A stretch of 64,000 nt of DNA from Maratus speciosus (GCA_963932465.1 OZ010788.1:671730484-671794483), one strand, 5' to 3'; counted from the first letter of the stretch, positions 1 to 11,913 are shown. The notes: generated from the letters alone by a model not told the origin. Made by a program: numbers and translations.

Positions 1-679
1 TACAACGTAGAGTTTGGTATAAATGTATATATTAGAAAAGTGTAATCGGGTATACCGCGAAAGTTCAAAGAGATGTGGAACCTAAATAATATCAAATATA
101 GCTATTCGTATAACTTTTTTTTTAATATTATCCTAATCTGTTCATGATGAACTTAATTCGGTACTGACAATAAAAGCAGTGCATAGTTAAACTTCATTTG
201 GCATTTCATGAAACTAAATTCAGCGTAGTAATAACCTTTATTTCTACAGTGTAGCTAAAACAAAACCTTTGTTCAAAGTTTAAATTTGGCATTGTGCTAA
301 GCGTGCTTCGAATTTAGGTATCAAAGTTGCAATGCCGCCTTGGTCAGTGCCGCGTTTTTCCAGATAGGTGTTTAATTAACTTTTAAAGTCACTCGAGGCG
401 TATTTAGAGATAAAATCAATGCAAACTATCACGAATCCCATAGTAATTATGCGACTCATTTTAATTAAATCCTTCGAGGGCGATGCCCTTAAAAAACGGA
501 CACCTAATTTTAATTCCAAAACAGACAAACGGCATCAAGAATATTTAATTAAAATTTTCCTTTTATCATGTACGTGAAAATAAGCAAGTTCGCATTTTCT
601 AATAAATTCGTGTATAAATTCTGGTGTCAGTTCATTATTTCATAAGTTTATGAATAGAATTACTCCATACTAGAAAGGA
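1..679. other. No gene seen
   Basis: AT-rich DNA with frequent stops in all frames. CTTCGAGGGCGATGCCCTT (473-491) contains a small GGGC-type palindrome. Nothing else is recognised. Confidence 0.5.
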
Positions 680-683
680 TTAA

Positions 684-1425
684 GTGGTCGCAAGACTCTT
701 AAAGCTTCAAAATTTAAGAAATTTTAATTGTTTTAGATATTAAACTCCTATCATTTATGAATATTTTGATATAATTGTTTCCTTGAAATTCCCATTAGAA
801 CAGAAGTTTAGGGTTATACCCGCTCAATAGCTGAAACGGCGTTTCCGAAACTTTAAAGTCATGATTTTCTAAATGGCGTTTTTTGGGCATAAGGCGCAAG
901 ATACCTCAAAAACTTCTGAATATTTTTTCATGAAATTTTCAAAACATATATTTCGTGTTAGTCTGTATAATCTGAACCTAAATTTTCCTTTTTATTGTTC
1001 AAAAAAATATTTTTTTAGGTGATTTTACTGTTGAAATTTTGAAAATTTTGTATTAGCTAAATGCAACATTGCATTAAAAATATAAGAATGCTTTAACTAC
1101 TAATTTATTTAAGTTCAGGGAAATTATTAAAATCTGAAGTATAAGTAAGCACTAAAAACTTCATTCTAGTTGCAATATTTATTTTGTAATCCTGCGCGTA
1201 AACTGTTATGCCATTTTTTTGTTCGAGAAATGTCTAACAGTTTCGAGCCCCCTATAAATACTAATTCTGTATCTTGCAATTTTTTAAATACATGAAACGA
1301 AAGAACGAACTTATATCTTTCATCCCAATTAAAATTGTGTTTTAAAATCATATACATTTTAAGACATTAAATGTTGAAAATGATCTTTGTTTCATTTTTT
1401 CCATTTTTTAGAGTCCCGAGACCCC
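684..1425 (+). mobile_element. Repeat family R2, copy 1 (TTAA-flanked)
   Basis: A 742-bp element between TTAA at 680-683 and 1426-1429, with inverted ends related to GGGGTCTCGGGACTC. It is alignable along its length with 56754-57503 and, inverted, with 25282-25838. On its minus strand it contains a 63-codon frame (1166-1357) related to frames in the other two copies. Confidence 0.75.
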
Positions 1426-2054
1426 TTAAATTAGTATGTTTTTAACAATTTGACGTTTATTGCTTTTATACTGTTACTGGACGTTACATTACACATCTAT
1501 ATCATTAAAAGTCGTTAACTAGGCACAGAGTACGGCGTCCCTGTCCTTGTGTATGTCCAAACTGACCGTACATTTAAGGGTTAATATCTCGGCTAATTAC
1601 CGATGATTTTTTTTCGAAAATCATTATCAACAATACTTTTATTGTTCTGCAATGATAGGTATATTCAGCGATGCTCAATAATTTTTCTGAATACCCGTAA
1701 ATCGAAATTTTTGTAAAACAGAAAAATGCTAATTACTCAAAAACTATGTGACCTAGGGTAATCGCTATAATTTTCCGGAAAGGTTTATATTAACGTCTAC
1801 TACCTCTAATTTTTTCATGATTTTTGCTTCAGTAGATTCGGAATTAGATGGAGGGGGAGGGGGGGAACATATTTTTGCTCTACATTTTCAACAATATCTT
1901 TGAAAATATAATACCTAAAATTAAAAGGAATATATTTTTGAGTTCAGCGTTACAAAATCTTTCACAGAATACCCCACATGATATACAAAGAAAAGATTTT
2001 TTTTCAAGTATGTGGGTCAATGGTCTTTATTACTTCCCCGAATTTGAACTTTCC

Positions 2055-2160
2055 ACGTTCCATAGTTTACGAGTAAAATGGCTGTGACAGACAGATGGAC
2101 AGACACAGGAGTGATCTTATAATGGTTCCGTTTTTACTTTTTAAGTACGGAACCCTAAAA
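2055..2160 (+). repeat. Transposon 3' end: GACA tract plus GGTTCCG hairpin
   Basis: GACAGACAGATGGACAGACA is followed by GGTTCCG (2124-2130) pairing with CGGAACC (2148-2154), then CTAAAAAAA. A GACA-rich tract, 3' hairpin and CCTAAAAA tail are also the plan of family R1, so this is probably the end of a related element whose body covers part of 1560-2120. Motifs like ACGGAACCCTAAAAA are widespread in arthropod repeats (from memory). Confidence 0.55.
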
Positions 2161-2365
2161 AAAAGAACGAATGAAATTATTTTGCACAATAAAAATAAAA
2201 ATGCCATTTAAACATTTGGTTTTCAAGAATATACAAGAAATATTATCTTAAAAAAAATATCCTATCACAGATTATTATAGGAGTGATTCTGTTCCGAATT
2301 TTCCGAAAGTTTAAGGCATTCGGTTCCGGAAATTTGGACATGAAAAATATCGATATTTTCGACTA

Positions 2366-2890
2366 ATGATCGCAATTAATTATTTCAATCGTCAGCAGAA
2401 AAAAGAGCAAATTTCGCCAAAAAAAAAACTCCTGCAAATTTCGTCAAAAAATTGTGAATTTGCCAATCTCAGAAAAATCGCATATTTTCTCAAAGGATCA
2501 GAGAAAAACGCGATTTTCGTGAAAGAAACGCGAAAAAACGCGTTTTTCGTCAGTGAATTCCGGTAATAATGCAAATTCCATTGCTCTTTGCAGAAAAATC
2601 GTGAACTTCGTCAAAGGATTGCGGGAAAACGCGAATTTTGTCAAAGAATCCCGAAAAAAAAACTCAATTTTGTCAAAGGAAACGCGAATTTGTTCAAAAG
2701 ATTGCTGAAAAAAACGCGAGTTTCGTCCGCAGTATGCAGAAAAAGCGCTAAATTTATCAAAGGATTTAAAAAAACTTCGCATATTTCGTCAAATGATTGC
2801 AAAAAACCCATTTTCATCACAGCATCGCGGAAAAAAGAGATTTAGGTAAAAGGATCGCGAAAAAAACGCGAAATTCGCCAAAGGATGGCA
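2366..2890 (+). repeat. Diverged minisatellite, unit about 35 bp
   Basis: Repeats of the theme CGAATTTCGTCAAAGGATTG followed by CGGAAAAAACG occur about 13-15 times with substitutions and length changes. The array produces overlapping open frames on both strands, which are repeat artefacts rather than genes. Confidence 0.8.
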
Positions 2891-2968
2891 ATTTAGAAGA
2901 TGAAAATTTGTCGCCAAGGCAAAAAATTTAATCGCCATTTGGCGACTGGCGACCGCGAATCTGCACCG

Positions 2969-4923
2969 TTTTTGTTATTTCTTTAAAATATTTTAATGAA
3001 CGGGTTTTAATATGAAATAGCAAAACATCTACGGAATGTATAATACAGAACAACTATAAATGAAGTTGTGTGAAATAAATATACGTTAAATAGTGATTTT
3101 TGTTTTCTCTCATTAATATGTTAGGAAGTTCGAGACGTAAGAACAAACATTTAATTTGGCAGCAATAAACATATGAAATAAAATAGAAAGAAATCTAGAT
3201 TTATTTTACTATTTCAATGAATGCCGCAAATTTATATAGTAGTACATCGATTTGTGCAGTTTTATGCTATATTGTAACACGTCAGATAAAACGCAATGTT
3301 TAAAGTTTACACTAGTGAATAGAAATAGACTTAAAATTTCTATTTAAAAAGTCTTTTATTGATAACTTTTCTGTTATGTTATGATGCGTTAGTTTTGAAT
3401 TGTTGGGGATAAACTCTATAGCAACCTTTAAATTACTGTGAAGACTCTGCTGAAGATCTCAATTATTTTATATCAGGTCATAAAGTATGAAACTTGTGAC
3501 TACAAAAGGGCCAGGTTAACAACGGGGCAAACGTCCACCAGTAGAATAGAATTTTTTGCGCTATTCATGACAATGATTTTTAATGAATATAGCGTTTATA
3601 TAAGATGAAAATTTCTATTACAATTTAGTAATGGACCATTTCTCTGTTGGTAACCTGGACATTTTGTAATTACAAGTTAATACGCACATTGAAATTATGT
3701 TTTCTAAACTTAAGCTGTCATGATTAGAGAGATAGAATTGAGATGTTTCTATGAAATATTACTTGTTACAACAATCGTTGTTAAAATATAAATACTTTGA
3801 AAAGTTTTTCAATTAATTTACAACTAATTAAACAACCTCAGGAACAAAATCTATAAAGGAACATTGAAAACTCCAAAATGGAAAAATGTAAGCACACTAT
3901 TAGTTCTTTTTTGCATTTTCAAGTTTCGTAATAAAAATTTGTGTACATTGCCCAACATATATAGAATCTATTAATTTCTCCTATCACTATTTACTGTCAA
4001 CTTATACAAAACAGAATGGAGAGAAAATTCAGCTTTGTTTTCACAAGGTGGATTAGTTTCTATTGTTAGTGAGTTAAATGAGAACATTTTTTTGTGTGCT
4101 TTGTCAGAGTAAAATAATAAATGATACTTCGTTTGAATAGAGAGATTTAAGTCGATTTTTTTTGTTATATTAATAAAAATATCTTAATGAACGCTTTTAA
4201 TGATTCTATAGAATAAACAAAACATCTACATAGAGAAATATATTTAATAATTATAAACTAAAATATAAATATAAAATTAATCGACGATTTTGTTTTCTCT
4301 TATTAAAATAATATAACGGTCTAATAATAATAACAATAATAATAAGAAGAAGAAGAATGGCATGATTTTACCTTATGTACAACTAAATCGATTTCTCCAG
4401 CATCTTCATCAAAATTTTAATTTTTCGTGTCTACTAACTCGCGCGATTTTTGAAATCGGATTATCATTGCAAAGCTATAATCTAATTACAAGATTCCCCA
4501 AAAGTGGAGTATAAAAACCCGCTCATGAGCACGTTTCCAGGTTCTAAAAAAGCCGCCCGGTCAAAAACAAAAACTAGATAAATTTATTTTTTGGCTTAAA
4601 TTGCATTAAAAAGGCCGTTTTTAATAATAATAAAAAAGGAAGTCAGTTTTAAATAAAAAAAAGAAGTAAGGGAAAAAAAGTCTTTTGTCACATCTGAAAT
4701 GAATCTTGTATGTATTTTCAAACTTTCCGCTTTATACAGGTAAGCCACTAACGTAGATTTAAGGAGGTTGTGGTGTAAAACCATAAAAAACAATCAAAGT
4801 TAAAAATCAGATTAAACTATTTTACGTTTATTTCTGATTATAATGCAGCGCTGTCGCATTCAGCGCTTATTTAAATATAACCTAACAAAATTTCTCCTAG
4901 TATATTTAAATTACTTGTGTTTT
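2969..4923 (+). repeat. Complex repeat family R3, left array (unit about 1.19 kb)
   Basis: Landmarks TTTTTGTTAT...TTAATGAACG recur at 2969 and 4160, and TTTTGTTTTCTCTNATTAA at 3100 and 4290. The whole stretch aligns with 59360-64000, apart from insertions there. A sub-palindrome (CCAGGTTAACAACGG near 3515 with CTGTTGGTAACCTGG near 3640) lies inside. No coding frame is recognised. Confidence 0.75.
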
Positions 4924-6512
4924 TATGTTCGTTCGTCATTACATAAATACGTAACACCTATTGTCGTCGTTCGGTCCGTCTGTTTGTCCGCATATAACAG
5001 AGCAAGAAAAAAAAAAAAAAAAAAACTAGAAAACAGGAATTTTGCTTTTTCAGAATTTAGTGTCGTCCCCGGTGACAAAAAAAAAAAAAAAAAAAAGTAT
5101 ATAAATATATACAGTAGAGTCCTGATTATCCGAATTAATCGAACTTATACCTTTGGAATGGATCATTTTCTTCTGATGGACTGTACTTCTATTATTATGA
5201 AACAGTCATTATCAATGAAGTGTTAGGTGAAGATGAAAGAGCAGCCGTAAAATGTTAGAACTCTGATTTTCTGTTCAGAATGGGAACAAAAAAATGGCCA
5301 TTTTTGAGAAAATCAGAGTTTTAATTTTTACAGCTGCTCTTTCATCTTCACCTAACACTTCATTTATAATAACTGTTTCATAATAATAGAAGCCATCAGT
5401 CCATCAGAAGAAGACCACAAGTCCACTCGGTGAAAGCGGGAACTCCGATAATCGGGACTCTACTGTAGTTCAGTTTTAAGACTTATAACACGCGATTTTA
5501 TTTCACATAAAATGACGTCATTCACATCCGCTCAAGAATTCATCATTTATGATCCAGTGTTAAACAACATCTACAGTAAAGTACACTTAGGACGTCACTA
5601 TCGCTGAATCATACACAAATACAAAAAAAAAAGAGAGATTTTGTCATTCAGAAACTCGACAAAAAATTGGCTATCTAAAGATTCACAGGCCTTCATTTGT
5701 TTGTATTATTAATATAGATATTTAAAATTAAATTTAGTTTCTAATAGCTCCATGTTTTATCAGAAATAATTCATTTATATTTTTTCAAAATAGCACGTAT
5801 GTTAATTAATTTTTTTTTTTCAGATTTTATGGGTAAATGGCAACAAAAGATATAATTGCTATATTTCTTTCACTTTCTACAGAAATGGAGTACTTTCGTT
5901 ACCAGTATTAAGCAAATGGCTCTAAAAACTTCAAAAAAATGTATATTTCACAAATAAATGGAGATACAGTTTTCAAACAAAATCCATTTAAAAAAACTTT
6001 TTTTCCCCAATACGACGGTATAAAAACTGAAAATGTGCGATGCTTAGAAGTTTTAAAAAATGCTATAGAGTATTTAATCGTACTGCTTTGTTTTACGGCT
6101 AGCTTCTGTAAGGTAACGTTATTTTTTGGAATACACAAAATAAGCTGGGAGAAAGATATAGCATACCGTACCGGGGCTAAAAATAAAACCAACCCAATTG
6201 TCTGAAATTTTAAATATACAATTGGAGCACAATTTTGTCGAGTCATTTCAAATTTTATGAAAATCAGACACATAGTTTAATGACAGGTATAGTCAAAAGT
6301 TTTCCGATACATTACGGCCAATGGAAAAAAAAAAAATCAAGTGCATTTGGATGATGTTACAGCCTTTCGAACAGAATGAAATGTATAGGCACTTATGAAG
6401 TACACTAAAATATACATTCAGTACAGAATGTGGTGCAAAAAATATTTATAAAACTAGTTATACTACGAAAGAACCTCATTTGCCACGTTTGATCTCCAAC
6501 TTTTTTTAACGC
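4924..6512 (-). mobile_element. Repeat family R1, inverted copy g, interrupted
   Basis: The 3' end (CGTAACACCTATTGTCGTCG, GTCCGTCTGTTTGTCCGCAT) lies at about 4928-5000. Matching body and 5' end (AAACTAGTTATACTACGAAAG, CATTTGCCACGTTTGATC) lie at about 6180-6512. The interval holds A-runs, the Tigger MITE 5112-5465 and unassigned sequence. Treating both parts as one interrupted copy is inference; two independent fragments are possible. Confidence 0.5.
5112..5465. mobile_element. Tigger/pogo foldback MITE
   Basis: A 354-bp element with TA on both sides (5110-5111 and 5466-5467) and ends CAGTAGAGTCCTGATTATCC / complement. The inner sequence is a second large inverted repeat (GTTAGGTGAAGATGAAAGAG pairs with CTCTTTCATCTTCACCTAAC), so nearly the whole element folds back. 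Its ends resemble those of the Tigger element at 44770. Confidence 0.88.
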
Positions 6513-6770
6513 GTAAGCGTTGTCAAAAATTTGGTGATTAAACAACTGATTTCTTTTATAGAGTGAAGTGTCATGACAAAAGTATTTATCTGGTAAATCA
6601 CTGAATTTTTATTTATATTTCCTCACTTTTTTGAGAAAAAGGCTTTTAACAAAACTTCCCCTTCAAAATTTCAGTTTAAAATTGAAAAGTAATAATCATA
6701 CATGCAAGAGGCGCCATCCAAAAAGACTACAACTCTCATTGTCTAATCTAAGTACTTTGGCTCTCTTCAG

Positions 6771-7024
6771 CACGAGCCGTTAATTCCCTAATTGGCTCAT
6801 CCGATCTCAGCAATCTGATCCTTTGTTAATATTAATATTTTGGATTACTTAACTGTGATTTTGATCAAATTTAACAAAATAAATCACTTTAAATCATTAT
6901 AATTGCATTCTATTTTACATTACACTACTTCATAAGAAAATAAATATAATCTATTATATAAATATCAGTTTTAGCCAATCAGATTGCTGGGCTCGGTTGA
7001 GCCAATTTGGGAATTAACGGCTCG
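6771..7024. mobile_element. MITE with long TIRs and 9-bp target duplication
   Basis: Direct repeats TCTCTTCAG (6762-6770 and 7025-7033) flank a 254-bp element whose arms pair over about 55 bp (ACGAGCCGTTAATTCCC, ATTGGCTCA, AGCAATCTGA). Long TIRs with a 9-bp duplication suggest a Mutator-like origin (inference). Confidence 0.85.
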
Positions 7025-7089
7025 TCTCTTCAGCTACTGAGCATTTAGTTGGAAGTGGTGGCAACGGAAGAACGCGAGTAAAAGTTTCC

Positions 7090-7470
7090 ATAGAGTAAAG
7101 AGAAAGAATAGAGATGAAGTGTGATGGCTGGAGGTAGCGCCAAAAATGTAACCCTTTAATTCGCTACGTTCGGCCCAAACACAATCACGTGCTTTCGCAA
7201 AGAAGAAGAAATTTTCTTCTAGTAATACAGTTTTTAATTCATAATACAATGAAATGCTACTTTAGAATGCTTAAATATAAGGAGATCCTTTTCATTTAGA
7301 AAACAAAAATGCGCGGGAGATGTCAAAGAATTCGATTCCTGTTCCGCGTGCTTGTTTTGTTTGGGCCGAAAGGGCGCATTTAAATTTGAGCGATAACGCG
7401 CATCCTATTACAAATCGTTGTTATGGCATACGGCATCTCCATCTATCTCTTTCCTCCACGAAAAATTTTT
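7090..7470. repeat. Imperfect large inverted repeat
   Basis: TTCGGCCCAAAC (7169-7180) pairs exactly with GTTTGGGCCGAA (7359-7370), and flanking stretches (GCACGTGATTGTG / GCGTGCTTGTTTT) pair partly. Probably a decayed foldback element. Open frames at 7034-7249 and 7320-7583 fall on it and look fortuitous. Confidence 0.5.
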
Positions 7471-7599
7471 GGAACTGTCCTAAAGTAACGAGTGCGTGTA
7501 AAAAAAAATGGCGATACGTGTTTTTTACGTTTATACGTAAATTTGGGTATGTGCATCTATGTTTGTGCCGTGATGCGTATTAAACTTACTTGTGGTGGT

Positions 7600-9209
7600 A
7601 TGTCGTCTACTTCTTTGAATCTTCATATATATTTATACGCTTCATGAGATTATTAAATTTGTAAACAGGATTCCAAAGTATCATGAGTATTGGAACAGAA
7701 AGTAATGTTTCAAACGTTAGTTTTTGTTTTCGGAAAAATTAGCAGTTTCCCTGTTTTTTTCTGCACTTTGTTAAACAATTATTAACTCTTATTTGTCGGA
7801 GAACTAATGGTACCACCAATCCAATCAATTTCGAACCCTCTTCTTGTTCTTAAGCGCCAGATGATCAGGAAAATTTTAGCTTTATCGAATTTGCGGTTTT
7901 AGAGAAGTGAATCTTCCTACTCCTTGACTTTTAACATCAAGAAGGCTGAGCAGTTAAATTTGTGATAATAGATATATAAGGATTAGACACCCGCGTGCCA
8001 CCACGGTCTTTCAAATTTTCATACTAATTTATCAAATTTCATTTCTGCTACAATATGATTAAGTTATACTTCTTTCAATTTTTATGGCATTAATGATTTT
8101 CAATTTAATTTCATAGTTGGTCCTATTTTGCTAATGATATTCTGTATGTCTTTTCTATTTAGCTATTATGTAATACATTATCAAATGAGACCTCTAAATG
8201 GATTTTTTGTCATTTTGTTGTTCAATTTGTTATTTAGTTAAATGTATTCTACATGTATATTAATGCTTGTCATCTTTAATAAGAGAACTGGTTATATATT
8301 GTAGAAAGAGCTCCTGTAGAGTATTTCAGTTTTCAAAGTTATTATATATATCCATTTAAAAACACTATTTATTCCAATTCGGCCTTCCTGTGTTACAGAA
8401 TATAGGCAAAAACGTTTTTAGGTAGATTTCAGAAAAAATACTACCTATTGCAGTCGTTACCATGGTGCACTTTTTTAAAAATTCCTCCATAACTTTTCAT
8501 TATAGGACCCCGGGAACCCAAAACTACCCCCACCTAAAAAGTATATATATTATGTATATATGTATGTATTACATCTAGTCCGCACGATAAAAGTCGCAAT
8601 TATGCACGGATCGTCTTCAAAGTCGCCAACAACATTGAGATGACTAATATCTTGGCGGGGATTGCATATAGTCAAAATCGGCCCTAGGGGATGGTAATGG
8701 GGATGTTTAAAATTTTTGAATACCTTAACATGATTCTGCTAAAACCAGCTCTTACACAACAATGGCAGGAAAAAATAAACAATTTTCGTTATAGCAGTTG
8801 CCAACAATTAAAAAAGAAACAATAAAATTCTACCCACAACAATTGCTTTTCTATTGCAAGATACGTGAATTAAATAAATAGTTTGACGAATTGAAAGAAA
8901 ATAAATATTATCTCATAAGTTTTCTAGAGCAAGATTTCCGCATGAAAACTGAAAATTAAACTAGTAAATCTGCAGATCAGGAGCCTCAACGTCAGATCTG
9001 CAATTCATTGTTTTTAGACACACTCTAGTAATATTCAATTTCCTGCAAACCGCAATTTAAAGTTTTCAAATTACGTAATTATTTATAAGAATAAAAAATA
9101 CGAAGTTTTCAGACATTAGAAGCGTTAAATTAAAAACGTTGTTATGGAAGGATATTTTGAATTTTCATGAGCTACTAATTCTGGTATTTTTTGTAAATAA
9201 TACAGTATT
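7600..9209. other. No gene seen
   Basis: Apart from the dispersed repeat at 8398-8560 and an AT microsatellite near 8540-8572, I recognise nothing. Reading frames are short. Confidence 0.5.
8398..8560. repeat. Dispersed repeat, inverted copy of 23285-23435
   Basis: TTTTTAGGTAGATTTC, ATACTACCTATTG and GGGAACCCAAAACTACCCCCAC match, in inverse order and strand, the stretch GGGTAGTTTTGGGTTC ... CAATAGGTAGTATT ... GAAATCTACCTAAAAA near 23300-23430. Confidence 0.6.
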
Positions 9210-9230
9210 CAGGGGGGCTCCGCCCCCCTG
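9210..9230. repeat. GC-rich hairpin CAGGGGGG/CCCCCCTG
   Basis: A perfect 8-bp stem with loop CTCCG, followed by AACCCCCCG, in very AT-rich DNA. It could be a transposon end remnant; nothing around it identifies a family. Confidence 0.8.
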
Positions 9231-10073
9231 AACCCCCCGTGGTCTCATTAATTTACATATGTAACTTTTTATTGATTGCGCTAATGATTATAGTAAATCT
9301 TTTTATACTTCCGAGCTTTATTCTTCAATACTGGTGGGCAGAAAAGGATTTACATTGACGCAATTATATTAAAAGTTTAGGTTTTACGAACGAAAATGTA
9401 AAAGATAAAAAAATTTTCATTCATATTTTCTGAAATGAGGCGGCATTAAGAACTAACACTCGTCAAAAAATATTTTTTCAGGCAATCTAGTTAATGTTTG
9501 TTTTTAAGAATGAAAATATTTATTTCCCGTTACAATGACGTCCTTTTCGACAGCGATAATTTTGCGATGCATAATTTATGAAATCTACTATCAATTTGCT
9601 TTTCAAAAGTTTTTTTTTTTTCTCATTGAAATTTTCTATTAAAAATTAAATATTTCTGTTAGCTGAGTCCAGACGATAAACCGTGAGATATTAGTAACGC
9701 TTTTTTTAATAATAAGAATTAATATCATAACACAAGCCACTTTTATTTCAACCTCAAAGCGTATTTGTTTTATTTTTGATATATGAGATCAAATTCACCT
9801 TTCCGTTGCTAGGAAACAGTTAAAATAAAATTAAGACAATGAAATATGTGATTGAAAAAAAGTAAATTAAAAAAAAGAAAGTGTTTTATATTATTGGAAC
9901 ACATATATAAAATCCCTCCATAAGATATACATCGAATTTAAAAACTCTGACAAATGCATACACAAAATTTCAAACTAATATGAATAATGTATGGTTCTAA
10001 TTAGGAAATTCCATCATCCATAATTTATCATTTAAATCTTTCAATCATATGAGCCATTTCTTTTCATCAAATA

Positions 10074-10808
10074 ACAAGTTGGAAATTGCTCGTCAAACGT
10101 GGCAAATGAGGTGCGTTCGTACTATAACTAGTTTTAAAATTATTTTTTGCACCCCATATTGTACTGAATGTATAATTTTTTGCACTTCATAACGTGCATA
10201 GTCTGATACATCATTAAAATGCACTTCCAATAATTTTTTCGGAACACTTTTGACTGTCCCTGTAATTAAACTATACATCCGATTTTCCTAAAATTTGAAA
10301 TAGCTCAACAAAATTTTGCAACAATTATATCTTTAAAATTTCAGACCATTCGGAAGGCTGTAATATCATTAAAATGCACTTGCAATATTTTTTCCCATTG
10401 GCCGTAATGTAAAGAAAAACTTTTGGCTGTCCCTGTAATTAAACTATGCATCCGATTTTCCTAAAATTTGAAATGGCTCGACAAAATTTTGCAACAATTA
10501 TATCTTTAAAATTTCAGATCATTCGGAAGGCTCTAATATCATTAAAATCCACTTGCAATAATTTTTCCCATTGGCCGTAATGTAAAGAAAAACTTTTGAC
10601 TGTCCCTGTAATTAAACTATACATCCGATTTTCATAAAATTTGAAATGGCTCGACAAAATTTTGCAGCAATCACATATTTGAAATTTCAGACTATTCGGT
10701 TGGGTAGTTTTTGCTCTGTTACATGCGGACAGACGGACGGACAGACGGACGGACTGAACGACGACTATAGGTGCTACGTATTTATATAATTACGAACGCA
10801 CCTAAAAA
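10074..10808 (+). mobile_element. Repeat family R1, long copy a (DINE/Helentron-like)
   Basis: It begins ACAAGTTGGAAATTGCTCGT and ends ACGAACGCACCTAAAAA. A subterminal AGGTGCGTTCGTA near the left end is inverted at the right end. The centre has three tandem units of about 173 bp, each with GTCCCTGTAATTAAACTA (10255, 10431, 10602). A GGAC/GACA-rich tract (10728-10755) precedes a 3' hairpin AGGTGC...GCACCT with an inner CGTA/TACG stem. No open frame. The architecture resembles nonautonomous Helentron/DINE-1 elements; that class assignment is inference. Confidence 0.75.
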
Positions 10809-11260
10809 TGGAAAAATCGTCTGAATTGCTATAGGGAAACATTAAGGCGGAAAATAAAGTGTTCTATATATTCCGAACGAATGAACCAAATTTAACCAAA
10901 AACTATACAGCTAAATCCGGTGACCTCACCAACATGCCTCCTTAATTTCAAGCTAATCGGATGCTTTTTAAGACAGTTATCGCGGGACAGACAGACTAAC
11001 AGACAGAAACCAAAAACTTTTCGGGTCTCCACAGTAAGCCTTCACTGACGTTTCGGCAATAAATAGTTTGACGACAGAAAAAAAAAAGCGTCATATTGGA
11101 AATATAATGGACCTCAGCCGGTGAATATGTAACGTCATGTGAGTTTGAAGAAACGTATTAAAACGTGATAAAAATCCGACTATCGAAATACTAGTATTAA
11201 CATATTTTAATATTTTAGGTTCTCTGAATTTGCTTTAGCCATTTTTGAACTAATTCGATA

Positions 11261-11408
11261 CACTGGCAATCGAGACGCCATTACTATTTCCGTATTTTAA
11301 CGGAATTTTTCCCGGTAAATTACAAAAAAAATTCCATTTTTTTAGCATTTACGGGGGAAAACTTCCGCTAAAATACGAAAATAGTACTGGCGTCTCGATT
11401 GCCAGTAG
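11261..11408. mobile_element. Short TIR element (148 bp)
   Basis: The arms ACTGGCAATCGAGACGCCA / complement extend for about 45 bp through TACTATTTTCGTATTTTA-like sequence. TA occurs at 11259-11260 and 11409-11410, a possible TA duplication. The superfamily is uncertain. Confidence 0.75.
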
Positions 11409-11813
11409 TATTTCCTTATTTTAGTCCTTTTTTTTTTTTTTTCTCTGTATACATGCGTGTGTGTATTCGTGTTGATCCCTAGAGCTCATTCTTAGTGAAG
11501 AACCTGGGTTTATCTCTAATCTTGATTTAAGTTTTGTGAATTTGGTACTTAACTTCGAAATCTACCTCTGCCTATAGGCCAAGCCGGAAGGATTTTTTTT
11601 TAATTTATTTATTAAAAATTCTAGTAGTTATAAAAACGTAGTTATCTACATTTGAAATAGTAATGTCTGTATTTATAATTTACCATTTATATACCAATTT
11701 CAGACATTGTTTCATACTTTAAAGACAATTATAATCACTGTAATATATACAGGTCTGTTTCCATAAAATATATTTGATGTAACATTTAAAAAACATATTA
11801 AAAAGTTCACCAG

Positions 11814-11851
11814 AATAACGTTTTCGTTCCAGAAAGAACGAAAACGTTATT
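11814..11851. repeat. Perfect 16-bp palindromic hairpin
   Basis: AATAACGTTTTCGTTC (11814-11829), a six-base spacer CAGAAA, and its exact reverse complement (11836-11851), about 60 bp upstream of the mariner-like element. Confidence 0.85.
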
Positions 11852-11913
11852 GTTTGAAATTGATATAGAAACGGTAAATTCTAGTAGTTTTTTTAAAATT
11901 TGCATTTAATATA

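Noticed and set aside
2392..2845. Several overlapping open frames on both strands
   Set aside because: All come from the ~35-bp minisatellite, whose unit happens to lack stops.
4843..5226. 127-codon open frame on the plus strand
   Set aside because: It runs through the R3/R1 boundary, two A-homopolymers that encode poly-lysine, and the end of a Tigger MITE. It is a repeat artefact.
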